Source: Oscillatoriales cyanobacterium (GTDB lineage: Bacteria; Cyanobacteriota; Cyanobacteriia; Cyanobacteriales; Microcoleaceae). From it: DNA of 59,516 nucleotides. The stretch is taken from contig RDYN01000034.1 in assembly GCA_004293365.1 (NCBI GenBank), positions 3,032 through 62,547 of the forward strand, written 5' to 3'. A program made the translations under genes and the position numbers. Shown here in pieces: positions 9,302 to 17,698 of the stretch. The notes below the pieces were generated by a model. That model was not told the DNA's origin. It ran no database searches and was given only the letters and a program-made list of their open reading frames with translations. Each line of letters starts with the position of its first letter. Within the stretch, counting starts at the first letter, position 1.

Positions 9302-10976
9302 TGTTATCCCCCTTCAATCCCATATAAAAATCGATTGCTTCGATGGCATCAAAATGACCACAACGTTTGTCAAACCAACCTGTTTCTTGCAAGTCATTTA
9401 CTTGCGGAAAAGGTGGTAGTTTTTTGATACCGTATGCTGTCATAAACTGTTTAGTCTTGTCAGATCCTTGACGGAGAGCTTCGCGCAAGGCAATTATTTT
9501 ATTTCGACGGTCTTTCCAAGAATCGTTACCTTCTAAATCATCGAAGCAGCCATTAAAGTGTTCGACTACGCTGCTAAAATTAGCCCAAGTTCGCCATTGG
9601 TCATCATCGCTGTCATTCTCTTTTAGCCGTATGGGTCGCATCATAATATTATTTCCAGATAAAACATCATATTCTCGTTGACGAATTTCTCCAAGAGAAC
9701 CAATTAAACCACTAGCTGCAAAATGCCAATCAAGAGTGGAACAATAGTAGTTATCAGATTCATCCAATCGCTCTCTTTCTTCTCGGATAAACTTTTTGGC
9801 TGTTCCGTATAACTCTTCAACCAGTTGGTAGGCTCTAGCAAATGGATAATGTGTTTTAACTATACAAATTCCAGCACGAGCAGTTAATGGTTTATTATCG
9901 GCAGCTTCCTGTTTTTCAAACTCTCTGAGATAAATTGCTGCCAACTCCAGTCCTAATCTTCCCTCGCAAATAAAGATGAGATCGTCACCGCCATAAACCA
10001 AAGGGCGGAACGGCAAAAAGTATTTACCATCCTGAGACTTTTTCAAAGCAAACTGTCCGATTTTACCTACAACTTCTCCATTATCAATTGAATCATGAAC
10101 TATCTCGACAACTTGTCTTAGTGCAGCGATTCCAGCATCATCAACACTGCGAGAAAGTTTACGCATCTCAATAATGGCGTCTCGATCAGATTTCCCCTCA
10201 CCACACTTTTGAAAACGATTTCCCATGCCATTGCCATCTGCATGAACGATAGCAACATAACTAGAATAATTTTCCGAACGACCTAAATTATCAGTTCGAC
10301 GGGGAAAATCATAAATTGCTGGCTCAAAAGTCCCGGCAAATTTTTCTATTAGTCTTTGATTTGCCTTGGGAACTGCTTTGAGCTTCGCTTCGCTTTCTCG
10401 GGAAATTAGATAACTATCTTCTTCATCAGCATCAATATATTTCTCACTGGTATTGACTGCGGGAAGTTGAGTAGACTGGCAAGCTGCTGTTACTCCTAAA
10501 CCTAATAGAGGTGCAGAAGCAATTCGCTCTCGTTTCTTTTTAGCTAATTGCTTTTCCAAAAGCTGATTTAACGTCTTTTTAAAATCTCCCTTCCCAAATT
10601 CAAATTCTGTGTTATGAGCAACGACAATATTTAAACCTGGTGCATCTTGCAAAACTCGTTTTGTCAAAATTTTGGTGAAGCATTTAGCATATTCAAATTT
10701 TGCAAACAGTAAGACTGTATTGCCACCTCCTGCATAAACCATCTCAGCAGCTACACCCTCATTGCCGATGTGGATTTCCTGTAATGAATTGCCTTTGGGA
10801 ATATGAACTTTTTGGTTAAGTTCTCTTGCTAAATCCTGTAAAGCTTCTTCAGCCCATTCCTTAGTAGCCTGGGACACTAAATAGGATGCTCCAATATTTT
10901 CGCCCAGTCGATTACTACCGAAAACATAGTCTTGAATTCCAGTTGTATCCACTACAGTGACAGTTATTTTTCTCAT
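9288..10976 (-). CDS. cas10: Cas10, type III-D, GGDD present, HD domain absent
   Basis: 562-residue large subunit of the type III effector. It begins directly with the first palm domain (GIQDYVFGSNRLGENIGASY, residues 13-32) with no HD nuclease domain before it, so target-triggered ssDNA cleavage is not expected. A first palm loop has YAGGGNTV (81-88), a cysteine-bearing middle segment reads GVTAACQST, and the second palm has HADGNGMG (245-252) and the cyclase motif YGGDDLIF (328-335). It should convert ATP to cyclic oligoadenylate on target RNA binding. The gene overlaps the upstream CARF gene by 4 bases, so signal producer and likely sensor are made together. Confidence 0.93.
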   Translation of the reverse strand: MRKITVTVVDTTGIQDYVFGSNRLGENIGASYLVSQATKEWAEEALQDLARELNQKVHIPKGNSLQEIHIGNEGVAAEMVYAGGGNTVLLFAKFEYAKCFTKILTKRVLQDAPGLNIVVAHNTEFEFGKGDFKKTLNQLLEKQLAKKKRERIASAPLLGLGVTAACQSTQLPAVNTSEKYIDADEEDSYLISRESEAKLKAVPKANQRLIEKFAGTFEPAIYDFPRRTDNLGRSENYSSYVAIVHADGNGMGNRFQKCGEGKSDRDAIIEMRKLSRSVDDAGIAALRQVVEIVHDSIDNGEVVGKIGQFALKKSQDGKYFLPFRPLVYGGDDLIFICEGRLGLELAAIYLREFEKQEAADNKPLTARAGICIVKTHYPFARAYQLVEELYGTAKKFIREERERLDESDNYYCSTLDWHFAASGLIGSLGEIRQREYDVLSGNNIMMRPIRLKENDSDDDQWRTWANFSSVVEHFNGCFDDLEGNDSWKDRRNKIIALREALRQGSDKTKQFMTAYGIKKLPPFPQVNDLQETGWFDKRCGHFDAIEAIDFYMGLKGDNNEHL

Positions 10977-12274
10977 GCTTTACCCTTATTTGTTTCAACC
11001 CAATCTGCAATTTTATCTTTTAAATTTGGTAAATCTTTTCGGATAAATACAGCTATTTTAGGATTGCTTACAGAGCCTTCAAGCTGACTTTTGAGATATC
11101 TGTCCAAGCTTTGTGGCTTCTTAGGGTCATTATCACAACAGCAGACTAGAGCAACTCTAGCTTCATCACCACCAAGTTGTTTTGCTCTTGTGTATGCCTC
11201 AAATAGTTTCAGTTTACATTCTTTAGGATCTTTACTGGTTGTACAGGAAATAGCAAACAATTGGTAACTTCGCATAAAGGCAACATCAAACTCAAATACT
11301 CCTCCTTCCCTAGTTTGACTTTTTTTCATAAAAAATGACATCTTGCTTTCACCAAGCTGTAAGTCTGGTGTCAAATCCTTAACTTGTTGAAGCACATAAT
11401 GTTCTAACCAAATACCTCCTAGCCACGCACAAACTTGTTGACAATTATCAAATCCTTTGCTTGTCTTGGTCATTCTCAATGAAAGTTGGCTTGCCGAAGC
11501 ATCTAATTTCTGTCGTAGGACTTCGATAATTTCTGAGTGTACGCCTGTTAAACTCAAAGATAAATCAGAAAGCTCGTCTTCAGATTTCCACTGATCTGTT
11601 TCTAAATCTTTTGCTTTTTTAAGCTCTCCAAAGTTGTTGTAACGATGAGTATTAGACCAGGTTCTCCAGGTTTTTGCTATTTCCTCATTTTGGTAAAGTC
11701 TGACAAATTCTGCGGCTGCATCTGGTGAAACTGGCTCAGAGAGAGGTTTTTTGCCTTCTTGCCACTCATACTTGTGGAGTTTAAACAAGACTTCTAGAGG
11801 GACTTCAAGCTGAACTGCTCTGTGAGTAGAATCCGAATTGGGATGATCTATAAATATCTCTAGCGTTTTGGCATCAAGATAGCTATAGACTGTATCAGTT
11901 CTTTGTAAATCAGCTATGGCTCGATAGGCATGAATTGCCATTGGGTTTGTGCCACCTGTGTAGTGCAGACCAATAAGTTCATTAGTAGGTATTTTTTGAG
12001 CATTTTCTTTGATTTTTGTGTAAATTTGATGAGCATTAGATTTATTGCTGGCTGTGTTCTCTTTGTCTAAAGCAACTGGTTGGCTCTTAAAGCCTTGATT
12101 CTTCAGTGCATTTTTTAATTGCTCTTTTGGTGGATTTGTTTGATTAGTATAAACAAGATATGCTGTGCCGCCCGTTTTTAGTAGCTTCATAGCAGCTACA
12201 TAGTTTGGTAAGGGGTTCTCACCCACGAGCAAAAACAAATGATTAACTTTATAATCTATTTCGGATGTACTCAT
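10973..12274 (-). CDS. CARF-domain effector with PD-(D/E)XK-like nuclease (Card1/Can2/DUF1887 type)
   Basis: 433 residues and first gene of the operon. N-terminal CARF domain (about 8-165) with LFLLVGENPLPNYVAAM and the ligand-loop motif HYTGGTNPMAIHAYRA (104-119) as in Card1/Can2 proteins. A linker leads to a restriction-endonuclease-like domain from about 280: WLGGIWLEHYVL (E291), EFDVAF (D330), then AISCTTSK (342-348) where family members usually have E-x-K. Lysines in KECKLKLFEA (350-360) might stand in. Such proteins bind cyclic oligoadenylate from Cas10 and then cut nucleic acid, causing collateral damage or dormancy. Whether the nuclease is active here is unclear. Confidence 0.86.
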   Translation of the reverse strand: MSTSEIDYKVNHLFLLVGENPLPNYVAAMKLLKTGGTAYLVYTNQTNPPKEQLKNALKNQGFKSQPVALDKENTASNKSNAHQIYTKIKENAQKIPTNELIGLHYTGGTNPMAIHAYRAIADLQRTDTVYSYLDAKTLEIFIDHPNSDSTHRAVQLEVPLEVLFKLHKYEWQEGKKPLSEPVSPDAAAEFVRLYQNEEIAKTWRTWSNTHRYNNFGELKKAKDLETDQWKSEDELSDLSLSLTGVHSEIIEVLRQKLDASASQLSLRMTKTSKGFDNCQQVCAWLGGIWLEHYVLQQVKDLTPDLQLGESKMSFFMKKSQTREGGVFEFDVAFMRSYQLFAISCTTSKDPKECKLKLFEAYTRAKQLGGDEARVALVCCCDNDPKKPQSLDRYLKSQLEGSVSNPKIAVFIRKDLPNLKDKIADWVETNKGKA

Positions 12275-12889
12275 ATTGTGTTGCTAAACTTTACTAGATA
12301 CAGATGTAAGTGAACTAAATATTTTGGGTGCTACTCTGGCGGGATGTGCGATCGCCCTCCCCTGCAATGAAAGCTAACTTATTCGTCTTGCCCAATGATG
12401 AAACGATGACACCACTGTCGGCACTTCCCCCCCGAGAAGTCAACGCCCGTCGCATTTCCTGCAACACGCTTAGATCAAAATCAGGTTCCCGCCGATCGCC
12501 CCAAGCGACACACCAAGCAATACCGATCGCAATACTGTCCATATGCAAACCACTCCCAATCCGGTATGACAGCCCAAGATTGCCTTAATAACTGGCAATT
12601 ATTCAACGTGCAACTGCATCTAATTTACTATTGTTACTTAAATTTTCCACAAAAATCAACCGCCCGAAAAATAATCCCCCAACTCCCCCAACTCCCCTCA
12701 AACCAATCATTTTGCAGACATAACTTGCGCTGCACCTACCCAAAATGACAACAAATAAGGTAAAGTAAACGGCACAATAGTTCAAGGTTCTCGAACTGCC
12801 GCAACTCGGCAAACCGAGGCTTGAACTGCAAAACTCGCCAATACAGGCGACATTAACCGCCAATCACCAACCCCTAACAACCGACAAAA
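12275..12889. other. Intergenic region between divergent CRISPR operon and ycf54
   Basis: 615 bases separating two divergent units. No CRISPR repeats are present, which matters because this is where an array or leader next to the operon would be expected. A 77-codon ORF on the minus strand (12315-12548) has no recognisable motif and may be a remnant. A pyrimidine-rich stretch with repeated CCCCCAACT words lies at 12670-12700. The promoters of both neighbours should lie here, but no clear -35/-10 pair stands out. Confidence 0.6.
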
Positions 12890-13216
12890 ATGCAAACCTA
12901 CTACTACGTTTTAGCCAGCCAACGCTTTTTGCTAGAAGAAGAAGCTCTAGATGAAGTGTTTAAAGAAAGAACTCGCAACTACCACGAACAAGAAAAACAA
13001 ATAGACTTCTGGTTGGTAAAACAACCAGCTTTCCTAGAAGCACCGGCAATGAAAGAAGTAAAAGCAAAATGCCCTCAACCAGCCGCCGCTATTGTTTCCA
13101 CAGATCCAGTTTTCATCACCTGGTTGAAACTGCGATTAGAATATGTGCTGACAGGTGAATTTCAAGCACCGTCAGCAACTATTCCCGATGCCCTCGCGTC
13201 CCTACAGACAGCATGA
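12890..13216 (+). CDS. ycf54: Ycf54, Mg-protoporphyrin monomethyl ester cyclase complex subunit
   Basis: 108-residue Ycf54 protein (DUF2488), needed for stable assembly and activity of the aerobic Mg-protoporphyrin IX monomethyl ester cyclase that forms ring E of chlorophyll. The whole sequence is characteristic: YYYVLASQRFLLEEEALDEV, QIDFWLVKQPAFLEAP, CPQPAAAIVSTDPVFITWLK, LEYVLTGEF. Length is as expected. The catalytic partner AcsF is encoded about 17 kb away in this window. The stop overlaps the next ATG by 4 bases, implying co-translation with the downstream gene. Confidence 0.95.
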   Translation: MQTYYYVLASQRFLLEEEALDEVFKERTRNYHEQEKQIDFWLVKQPAFLEAPAMKEVKAKCPQPAAAIVSTDPVFITWLKLRLEYVLTGEFQAPSATIPDALASLQTA

Positions 13217-13950
13217 ATCAACTAGCCCACAAATCCACAGCGAAGCTGGGAAAATTTCGGGGTAAATTGTACAATTTTATTGTTTCTATTCCCCTATTTT
13301 CTGCTACCTCGATCGCCCTTTTGACCTTGACAATTTTAGCGAGTTCTGTTAAGGCTCAGTCGAGCTGCGAACCGCCGAATTCCGACGAATATTTACTGTT
13401 AATTGTCACCAGAACACCCGAAGAGCAAGAAAAAGCAAAGCGCTCTTTCCCGGGCAATACTGACAATATAGTTTGTCGGTACATTAACGATACGGTGACG
13501 CGAGTTGGTGGCTTTCGCAACTCGCAAATTGCGATCGATTGGGTGAAATATATCAAAGATGTTGTCGGATTGCCAGCTTACGTACTTCGATCGCCCGCAG
13601 CAGCACTTCCCCAAAATCTGCCAGTCTACAATCCCCAGCCAGCACCAGGTTCAGAACCAATCGCCAATCCCCAGACTGGGAATAGTGGGTTCAATCCCCA
13701 AGCCCTCGGCCCCGGTTACGCCGTGTTAGTAGATTACTTCAATCAACCGGAATTAGCCGGCCAAGTCAAGCAAGCATTGGGTACGCAAGTAGGCTTAGCT
13801 TCCTACGGCCAACGTCCCTTTTTATTCGTTGCTTATACAACGGATCAAAACGCTGCTACTGCGGCGGTAAAAGCATTGAGCGATCGCGGTTTTTGGCCGA
13901 TGTTGGTAGATAGCCGCCGTGTTACGGTAATTAGTCCTGCTGTTCGCTAA
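13213..13950 (+). CDS. Secreted cyanobacterial protein of unknown function
   Basis: 245 residues with an N-terminal hydrophobic segment (IVSIPLFSATSIALLTLTIL, about 25-44) ending near VKAQSSCE, so probably exported to the periplasm or lumen. After a Pro/Asn-rich linker (NPQPAPGSEPIANPQTG) there is a C-terminal module, YAVLVDYFNQPELAGQVKQA onwards, that looks like a SPOR-type alpha/beta fold; the first half (LLLIVTRTPEEQEKAKR) may be a weaker copy. No catalytic motif is visible. The 4-base overlap with ycf54 suggests one transcript; a functional link is not shown. Confidence 0.85.
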   Translation: MNQLAHKSTAKLGKFRGKLYNFIVSIPLFSATSIALLTLTILASSVKAQSSCEPPNSDEYLLLIVTRTPEEQEKAKRSFPGNTDNIVCRYINDTVTRVGGFRNSQIAIDWVKYIKDVVGLPAYVLRSPAAALPQNLPVYNPQPAPGSEPIANPQTGNSGFNPQALGPGYAVLVDYFNQPELAGQVKQALGTQVGLASYGQRPFLFVAYTTDQNAATAAVKALSDRGFWPMLVDSRRVTVISPAVR

Positions 13951-13991
13951 AACAGGACTTACGCAAGCACAATATATAGCGTGACAAAAGT

Positions 13992-14026
13992 GACGATCGC
14001 CCGTTAAATAGAAATGAGCGATCGTC
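13992..14026. terminator. Hairpin between convergent genes
   Basis: A perfect 9-base inverted repeat, GACGATCGC (13992-14000) and GCGATCGTC (14018-14026), with a 17-base loop. It lies between the end of the secreted-protein gene and the end of the Rpn-family gene. There is no T tract after the stem, so it is at best a weak candidate terminator or a chance pairing of two HIP1-like sites. Confidence 0.35.
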
Positions 14027-14123
14027 GTATTTAAAATTTTGCAAGATGCCTTCGATAACTGCTTGATTTGGATGTGGATCTCGATTCAAATGTTGCGATC
14101 GCACGGACAAGTTCGCAAAATTC

Positions 14124-15011
14124 TTATCTTTCCGACTGCTGGAGATCCAGCCAAGCCTGCAAATCCGCCCCAGTAACAAAATCCAACAGCGCCTCACTCA
14201 AATCTTCGAGTATCGGCAAGGGGAGATTAGCAAGGCGCGATCGCATTTCCTCAGACATTTCCTGCTGTAACCGACGAGTCAATAGTCGGACAATCAGCGC
14301 ACAGGCTTCTGCTTGTCGTCCTTGCTGCAATCCTTGCTGCAATCCTTGCTGCAATCCTTCCGCCTTAGCTTCTTGATAGAATCTCGTTTCCTCTAGTGTA
14401 ATTCCCAACATCGATTCCACCTCCGCTCGACTCAACTGTGTAAATTTGTATGCCATAATAGTTGTCAGTAGTTCTATTATGTCACGATTGGCTTCTGGTG
14501 CAACTTCTTGCTCCACTCGGCTCAGCAAATACCTTGCTTCTGCTGGTGCTTGAGTCTCCTCGACAGTCGTCAACACCATCAGCGCAATTCCTAAAGGCAA
14601 GGCGCGAATATCCCCCAACTCATCTAAGCACACCCGATGCACTTGATTGCTGTTGAGCAGAGCTCGATAAGGATAAACATCGCTTTGTTCAATGCTGCGA
14701 GAGGGATAAATCACCACAGCTTGCCAATCGCTATAACGACTGCGATTGCGGTAAAAATATAAAAACGATTCGCCAAACAACCTTTCGTAAAGTTGTTCAT
14801 CTTTTTGAAACTGAACTTCACAAAAATAGACGATGCCTGCACCTTCAGATTCTGGTGGCAAAAATACGCCGTCAATTTCAAATTTAGGTTCTTTGACTGC
14901 CACCGAGTCAAAGCGATAATTGGCAGCATTTGCTGGAGTTGTAGCCAGTAGATCGAACAGCAAAGTTGGTGATTGCCCGAATAGTTTGTAGAAGATTGAA
15001 TCCCGTCGCAT
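14124..15011 (-). CDS. Rpn family (DUF2887) PD-(D/E)XK nuclease
   Basis: 295-residue Rpn/YhgA-like protein of the DUF2887 kind that is abundant in filamentous cyanobacteria. The N-terminus MRRDSIFYKLFGQSPTLLFD is typical. The nuclease core reads FEIDGVFLPPES with D, followed by VYFCEVQFQKD, an E-x-Q version of the E-x-K motif. The C-terminal part has a Gln-rich repeat (GLQQ units, near 220-232). Related proteins promote RecA-independent recombination in E. coli; the role in cyanobacteria is unproven. Downstream on the other strand is the secreted-protein gene. Confidence 0.88.
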   Translation of the reverse strand: MRRDSIFYKLFGQSPTLLFDLLATTPANAANYRFDSVAVKEPKFEIDGVFLPPESEGAGIVYFCEVQFQKDEQLYERLFGESFLYFYRNRSRYSDWQAVVIYPSRSIEQSDVYPYRALLNSNQVHRVCLDELGDIRALPLGIALMVLTTVEETQAPAEARYLLSRVEQEVAPEANRDIIELLTTIMAYKFTQLSRAEVESMLGITLEETRFYQEAKAEGLQQGLQQGLQQGRQAEACALIVRLLTRRLQQEMSEEMRSRLANLPLPILEDLSEALLDFVTGADLQAWLDLQQSER

Positions 15012-15040
15012 GAAAGATTTGCACTCAAAGAGATAAATTA

Positions 15041-15134
15041 TACCAATTTAAAAAAAGAATGCAACAGTATTCTTCCCCCGCAATACAGCGGGGGGGCTAG
15101 GGGGGGTCGAAGAGTGTTGCACGATTTTAAAAAA
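15041..15134. repeat. Dispersed hairpin element, copy 1 of about 95 bases
   Basis: Begins TACCAATTTAAAAAAAGAAT and ends GAGTGTTGCACGATTTTA, with an inner GC-rich palindrome (CCCCCGC...GCGGGGGGG). A nearly identical copy in the same orientation lies at 53217-53315. The outer parts GCAACAGTATTCTT and AAGAGTGTTGC are roughly complementary, so the unit can fold into a long stem. It has the look of a small non-coding mobile repeat. Confidence 0.8.
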
Positions 15135-15152
15135 ATGGTGATATAAGTCCTG

Positions 15153-17351
15153 TTATTGTTGTTTAGGCTGTTCCGAATTGTTTCCTAACTGACTTTCTGC
15201 GCGCTTTTTTGCCTCCACAGCGGCTCCGTAATCCGGTTTGTAGCGTATTGCTTTGTCGTAGGAGGCGATCGCATCTCCGAATCTTTTCACCGCTACAAGG
15301 GCATTACCGCGGCTGTACCAGGCTTCCGAATAGTCCGGCTTGACATAAACGGCTTCATTGTAAGAGGCGATCGCATCTTCGTATCGTTTCAAATTGTACT
15401 GAGCATTGCCTCTATTGTACCAGCCTTGAGATTCTTTGGGATTTAAATCTAAGGCTTTGCTGTAACACTCAATAGCTGCTTCGTACTTCCGCAACTCGTG
15501 GTAAGACCAACCTAAATTGTACCAGGCTTGATGATAATCCGGTTTTAATTTAACAGCTTTTTCGTAAGCTTCTACCGCTTCTTCATGTCGGCGCATTTTC
15601 AGCAAAGCGATTCCTTTACTGTACCAAGCTTGATAAAAATTAGGCTGAAACCGGACGGCTTTTTCGTAAGCTTCAAAAGCTTCTTGGTTTTTGTTCAATT
15701 CTAGGAAAACATTGCCTAAATTGTACCAAGCATCAGAATTATCAAATTTAATTTCAACTGCTTTTTGATAGGATTCTACGGCGCGATCGTACTGTTTCAA
15801 ATTTTGGTGAGCTTGTCCCCGATTGTACCACGCCTGATATAAATTAGGCTGAAAGTGTACGGCTTTTTCGTAGGATGCGATCGCCTCTTCGTAGCGCTGC
15901 GAGTCTAACAAAGCATCGCCTCTACCTTCCCAGGCTGCGGGATAATCCGGCTGGATTTTCAAAGCGTTGTCAAAAGATGCGATCGCCTCCTTGGACTGCT
16001 GCAACTTATCCAAAGCATAACCGCGCCCCGTCCAAGCCTCCAAATATTCCGGCTTTAATTCTATTGCTTTATCATACGCCGACTGTGACTCCTTATATTT
16101 TTTCAATTCATATAAAGTTTTAGCTTTTTCCTGCCAAACTTCCGCATAATCTGGCCTCAGAGTTATTGCTCGATCGTAAGCTGCTAGAGCTTCTTCAAAC
16201 TTGCTTAAATTGTAAAGAGTAATTCCTCGGTTGTGCAATTCAGTTGCATTGGCAGAATTAAAAGTATTAACACCATAAATTGATGCTAGAATAGTGATGC
16301 CAATAAAACTGGCGATCGCCCCGATTTTCAAATACAGTTTTCGGCGCGGTTTGTGCGGCTGTTTCGCAGCAGCAGCAACCCGAGGTAATACCGGAACAGT
16401 ACCGCTGAAAGAATTTCTCAATTCCTTAATAGCTTGCAATGTTTCGCCGGCACTCGAATAACGCTGCCGAAAATCGTACTTTACCATCCGATCTAAAATC
16501 TTCGCAAATTCAGGACTCACCGATGCTTTATCCTGCCAAATAATTTCCTCTGTATCGGGATTTTTGGGCATTTGGTGGGGATTGATGCCTGTGAGGAACT
16601 GAATTGCGATCGCACCTGCGGCATAAATATCGCTGCTGAGTTTCGGATTGCCGTGAGATTGTTCGCTGGGCATATAACCGGGAGTTCCGATGCTCACACT
16701 CAAGCTATTCTTGGGCTGAGGATTGGTAATTTGAGTAGTAATTTCCTTGACTGCACCGAAGTCAATTAACACTAATTTACCATCTCGATCGCGGCGCAGG
16801 ATATTGCGCGGATTGACATCGCGGTGAATCACATTTTGCTGGTGTACAAAATCTAAAATTTCCAGAAGTTCCTGCAAAATAGCAACAACTTCATCTTCTT
16901 TCATACCTCCGGCATTTCTAGAAGAACCCCCCCCAGCCCCCCCTTGGTAAGGGGGGGAGCCAAGTCCAGCCCCCCCTTGGTAAGGGGGGGAGCCAAGTCC
17001 AGCCCCCCCTTGGTAAGGGGGGGTTTGGGGGGGTGTGATTTCTTGACTTAAATCGTGGCCTTCGATAAATTCTTGAACGAGATAAAACTCTTGATTTTCT
17101 TCAAAGTAAGCAAAAAGTTGCGGAATGCGATCGTGATTTCCCAGCTTATATAAAACTTGTGCTTCTGTATCAAATAAACGTCTTGCTATTCGTAAAGTTT
17201 CGGGATCGGTTGCTTGAGGTTTAAGCTGCTTGACGACGCAGAGGTGATTGCCTGGTAGCTGCTTGTCTTCAGCTAAATAAGTTTGAGCAAATCCGCCGCC
17301 TCCCAAGTGACGGATAATATTGTAGCGCGTGCCGAGTGTTATTCCAAGCAT
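15153..17351 (-). CDS. Serine/threonine protein kinase with TPR repeats
   Basis: 732 residues. N-terminal Hanks-type kinase with G-loop (LGGGGFAQTYLAED), catalytic HRDVNPRN and VLIDFGAVKE, and the activation segment GTPGYMPSEQ. Then one membrane helix (LYLKIGAIASFIGITILASI, about 345) and roughly ten tetratricopeptide repeats to the C-terminus, with the pattern YEEAIASYEKAV. A cytoplasmic kinase with an external TPR sensor or scaffold is the expected topology. Unusually, three in-frame copies of an 11-residue unit (PPYQGGAGLGS) interrupt the kinase domain between HDLSQEI and EDEVVAILQE, encoded by a palindromic G/C-rich repeat. It stands alone on the minus strand. Confidence 0.92.
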   Translation of the reverse strand: MLGITLGTRYNIIRHLGGGGFAQTYLAEDKQLPGNHLCVVKQLKPQATDPETLRIARRLFDTEAQVLYKLGNHDRIPQLFAYFEENQEFYLVQEFIEGHDLSQEITPPQTPPYQGGAGLGSPPYQGGAGLGSPPYQGGAGGGSSRNAGGMKEDEVVAILQELLEILDFVHQQNVIHRDVNPRNILRRDRDGKLVLIDFGAVKEITTQITNPQPKNSLSVSIGTPGYMPSEQSHGNPKLSSDIYAAGAIAIQFLTGINPHQMPKNPDTEEIIWQDKASVSPEFAKILDRMVKYDFRQRYSSAGETLQAIKELRNSFSGTVPVLPRVAAAAKQPHKPRRKLYLKIGAIASFIGITILASIYGVNTFNSANATELHNRGITLYNLSKFEEALAAYDRAITLRPDYAEVWQEKAKTLYELKKYKESQSAYDKAIELKPEYLEAWTGRGYALDKLQQSKEAIASFDNALKIQPDYPAAWEGRGDALLDSQRYEEAIASYEKAVHFQPNLYQAWYNRGQAHQNLKQYDRAVESYQKAVEIKFDNSDAWYNLGNVFLELNKNQEAFEAYEKAVRFQPNFYQAWYSKGIALLKMRRHEEAVEAYEKAVKLKPDYHQAWYNLGWSYHELRKYEAAIECYSKALDLNPKESQGWYNRGNAQYNLKRYEDAIASYNEAVYVKPDYSEAWYSRGNALVAVKRFGDAIASYDKAIRYKPDYGAAVEAKKRAESQLGNNSEQPKQQ
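16926..17032. repeat. 33-base palindromic repeat inserted inside the kinase gene
   Basis: Three tandem units of 33 bases centred on CCCCCCCTTGGTAAGGGGGGG. Because 33 is a multiple of three the kinase frame stays open, adding 11 residues per unit. A related family (CCCCCCCTTAACAAGGGGGGG core) sits in the hydrolase gene at 57180-57420. Confidence 0.9.
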
Positions 17352-17698
17352 GAAATTTACCTGATATTTCCGAGTTTTTCTCCCCTTTCGGAGTAAAACA
17401 GGGGCTGGGGGAGAGGTTTTGTATCTGATTTAGTTTAACTAATTTGCGATCGGCTTTACAGCAGAAAGCCTGTGAAAATACCAGTAGATTCTACCGACAA
17501 GCGGTAAAATCGTCGGCGAATTATCTTTGCTGTGAAAGTTCAGATGCGTAGGGTGCGCACTGCGCACCTTACTTTGATTTAACATGGTTTAGACGCATCG
17601 GCTAGAAACCCGGTTTCTACGAGTTTTGCCAACAATAACGATAAATCTACAAAGAAACCGGGTTTCTGAAGTCGCAAGTACCTCAATCTAATTTTACT
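17352..17698. other. Intergenic region with CCGGGTTTC palindromes
   Basis: 347 bases between the kinase start and the end of the epimerase gene. It holds a GTAGGGTGCGCACTGCGCAC palindrome near 17549 and two copies of the AGAAACCCGGTTTCT palindrome (17604-17618 and 17653-17667). The kinase promoter should lie near 17352-17450. No ORF of note. Confidence 0.7.

Noticed and set aside
12315-12548. 77-codon minus-strand ORF upstream of the CARF gene
   Set aside because: No recognisable motif or ribosome site, and an overlapping open frame exists on the other strand; possibly a remnant but not supportable as a gene.
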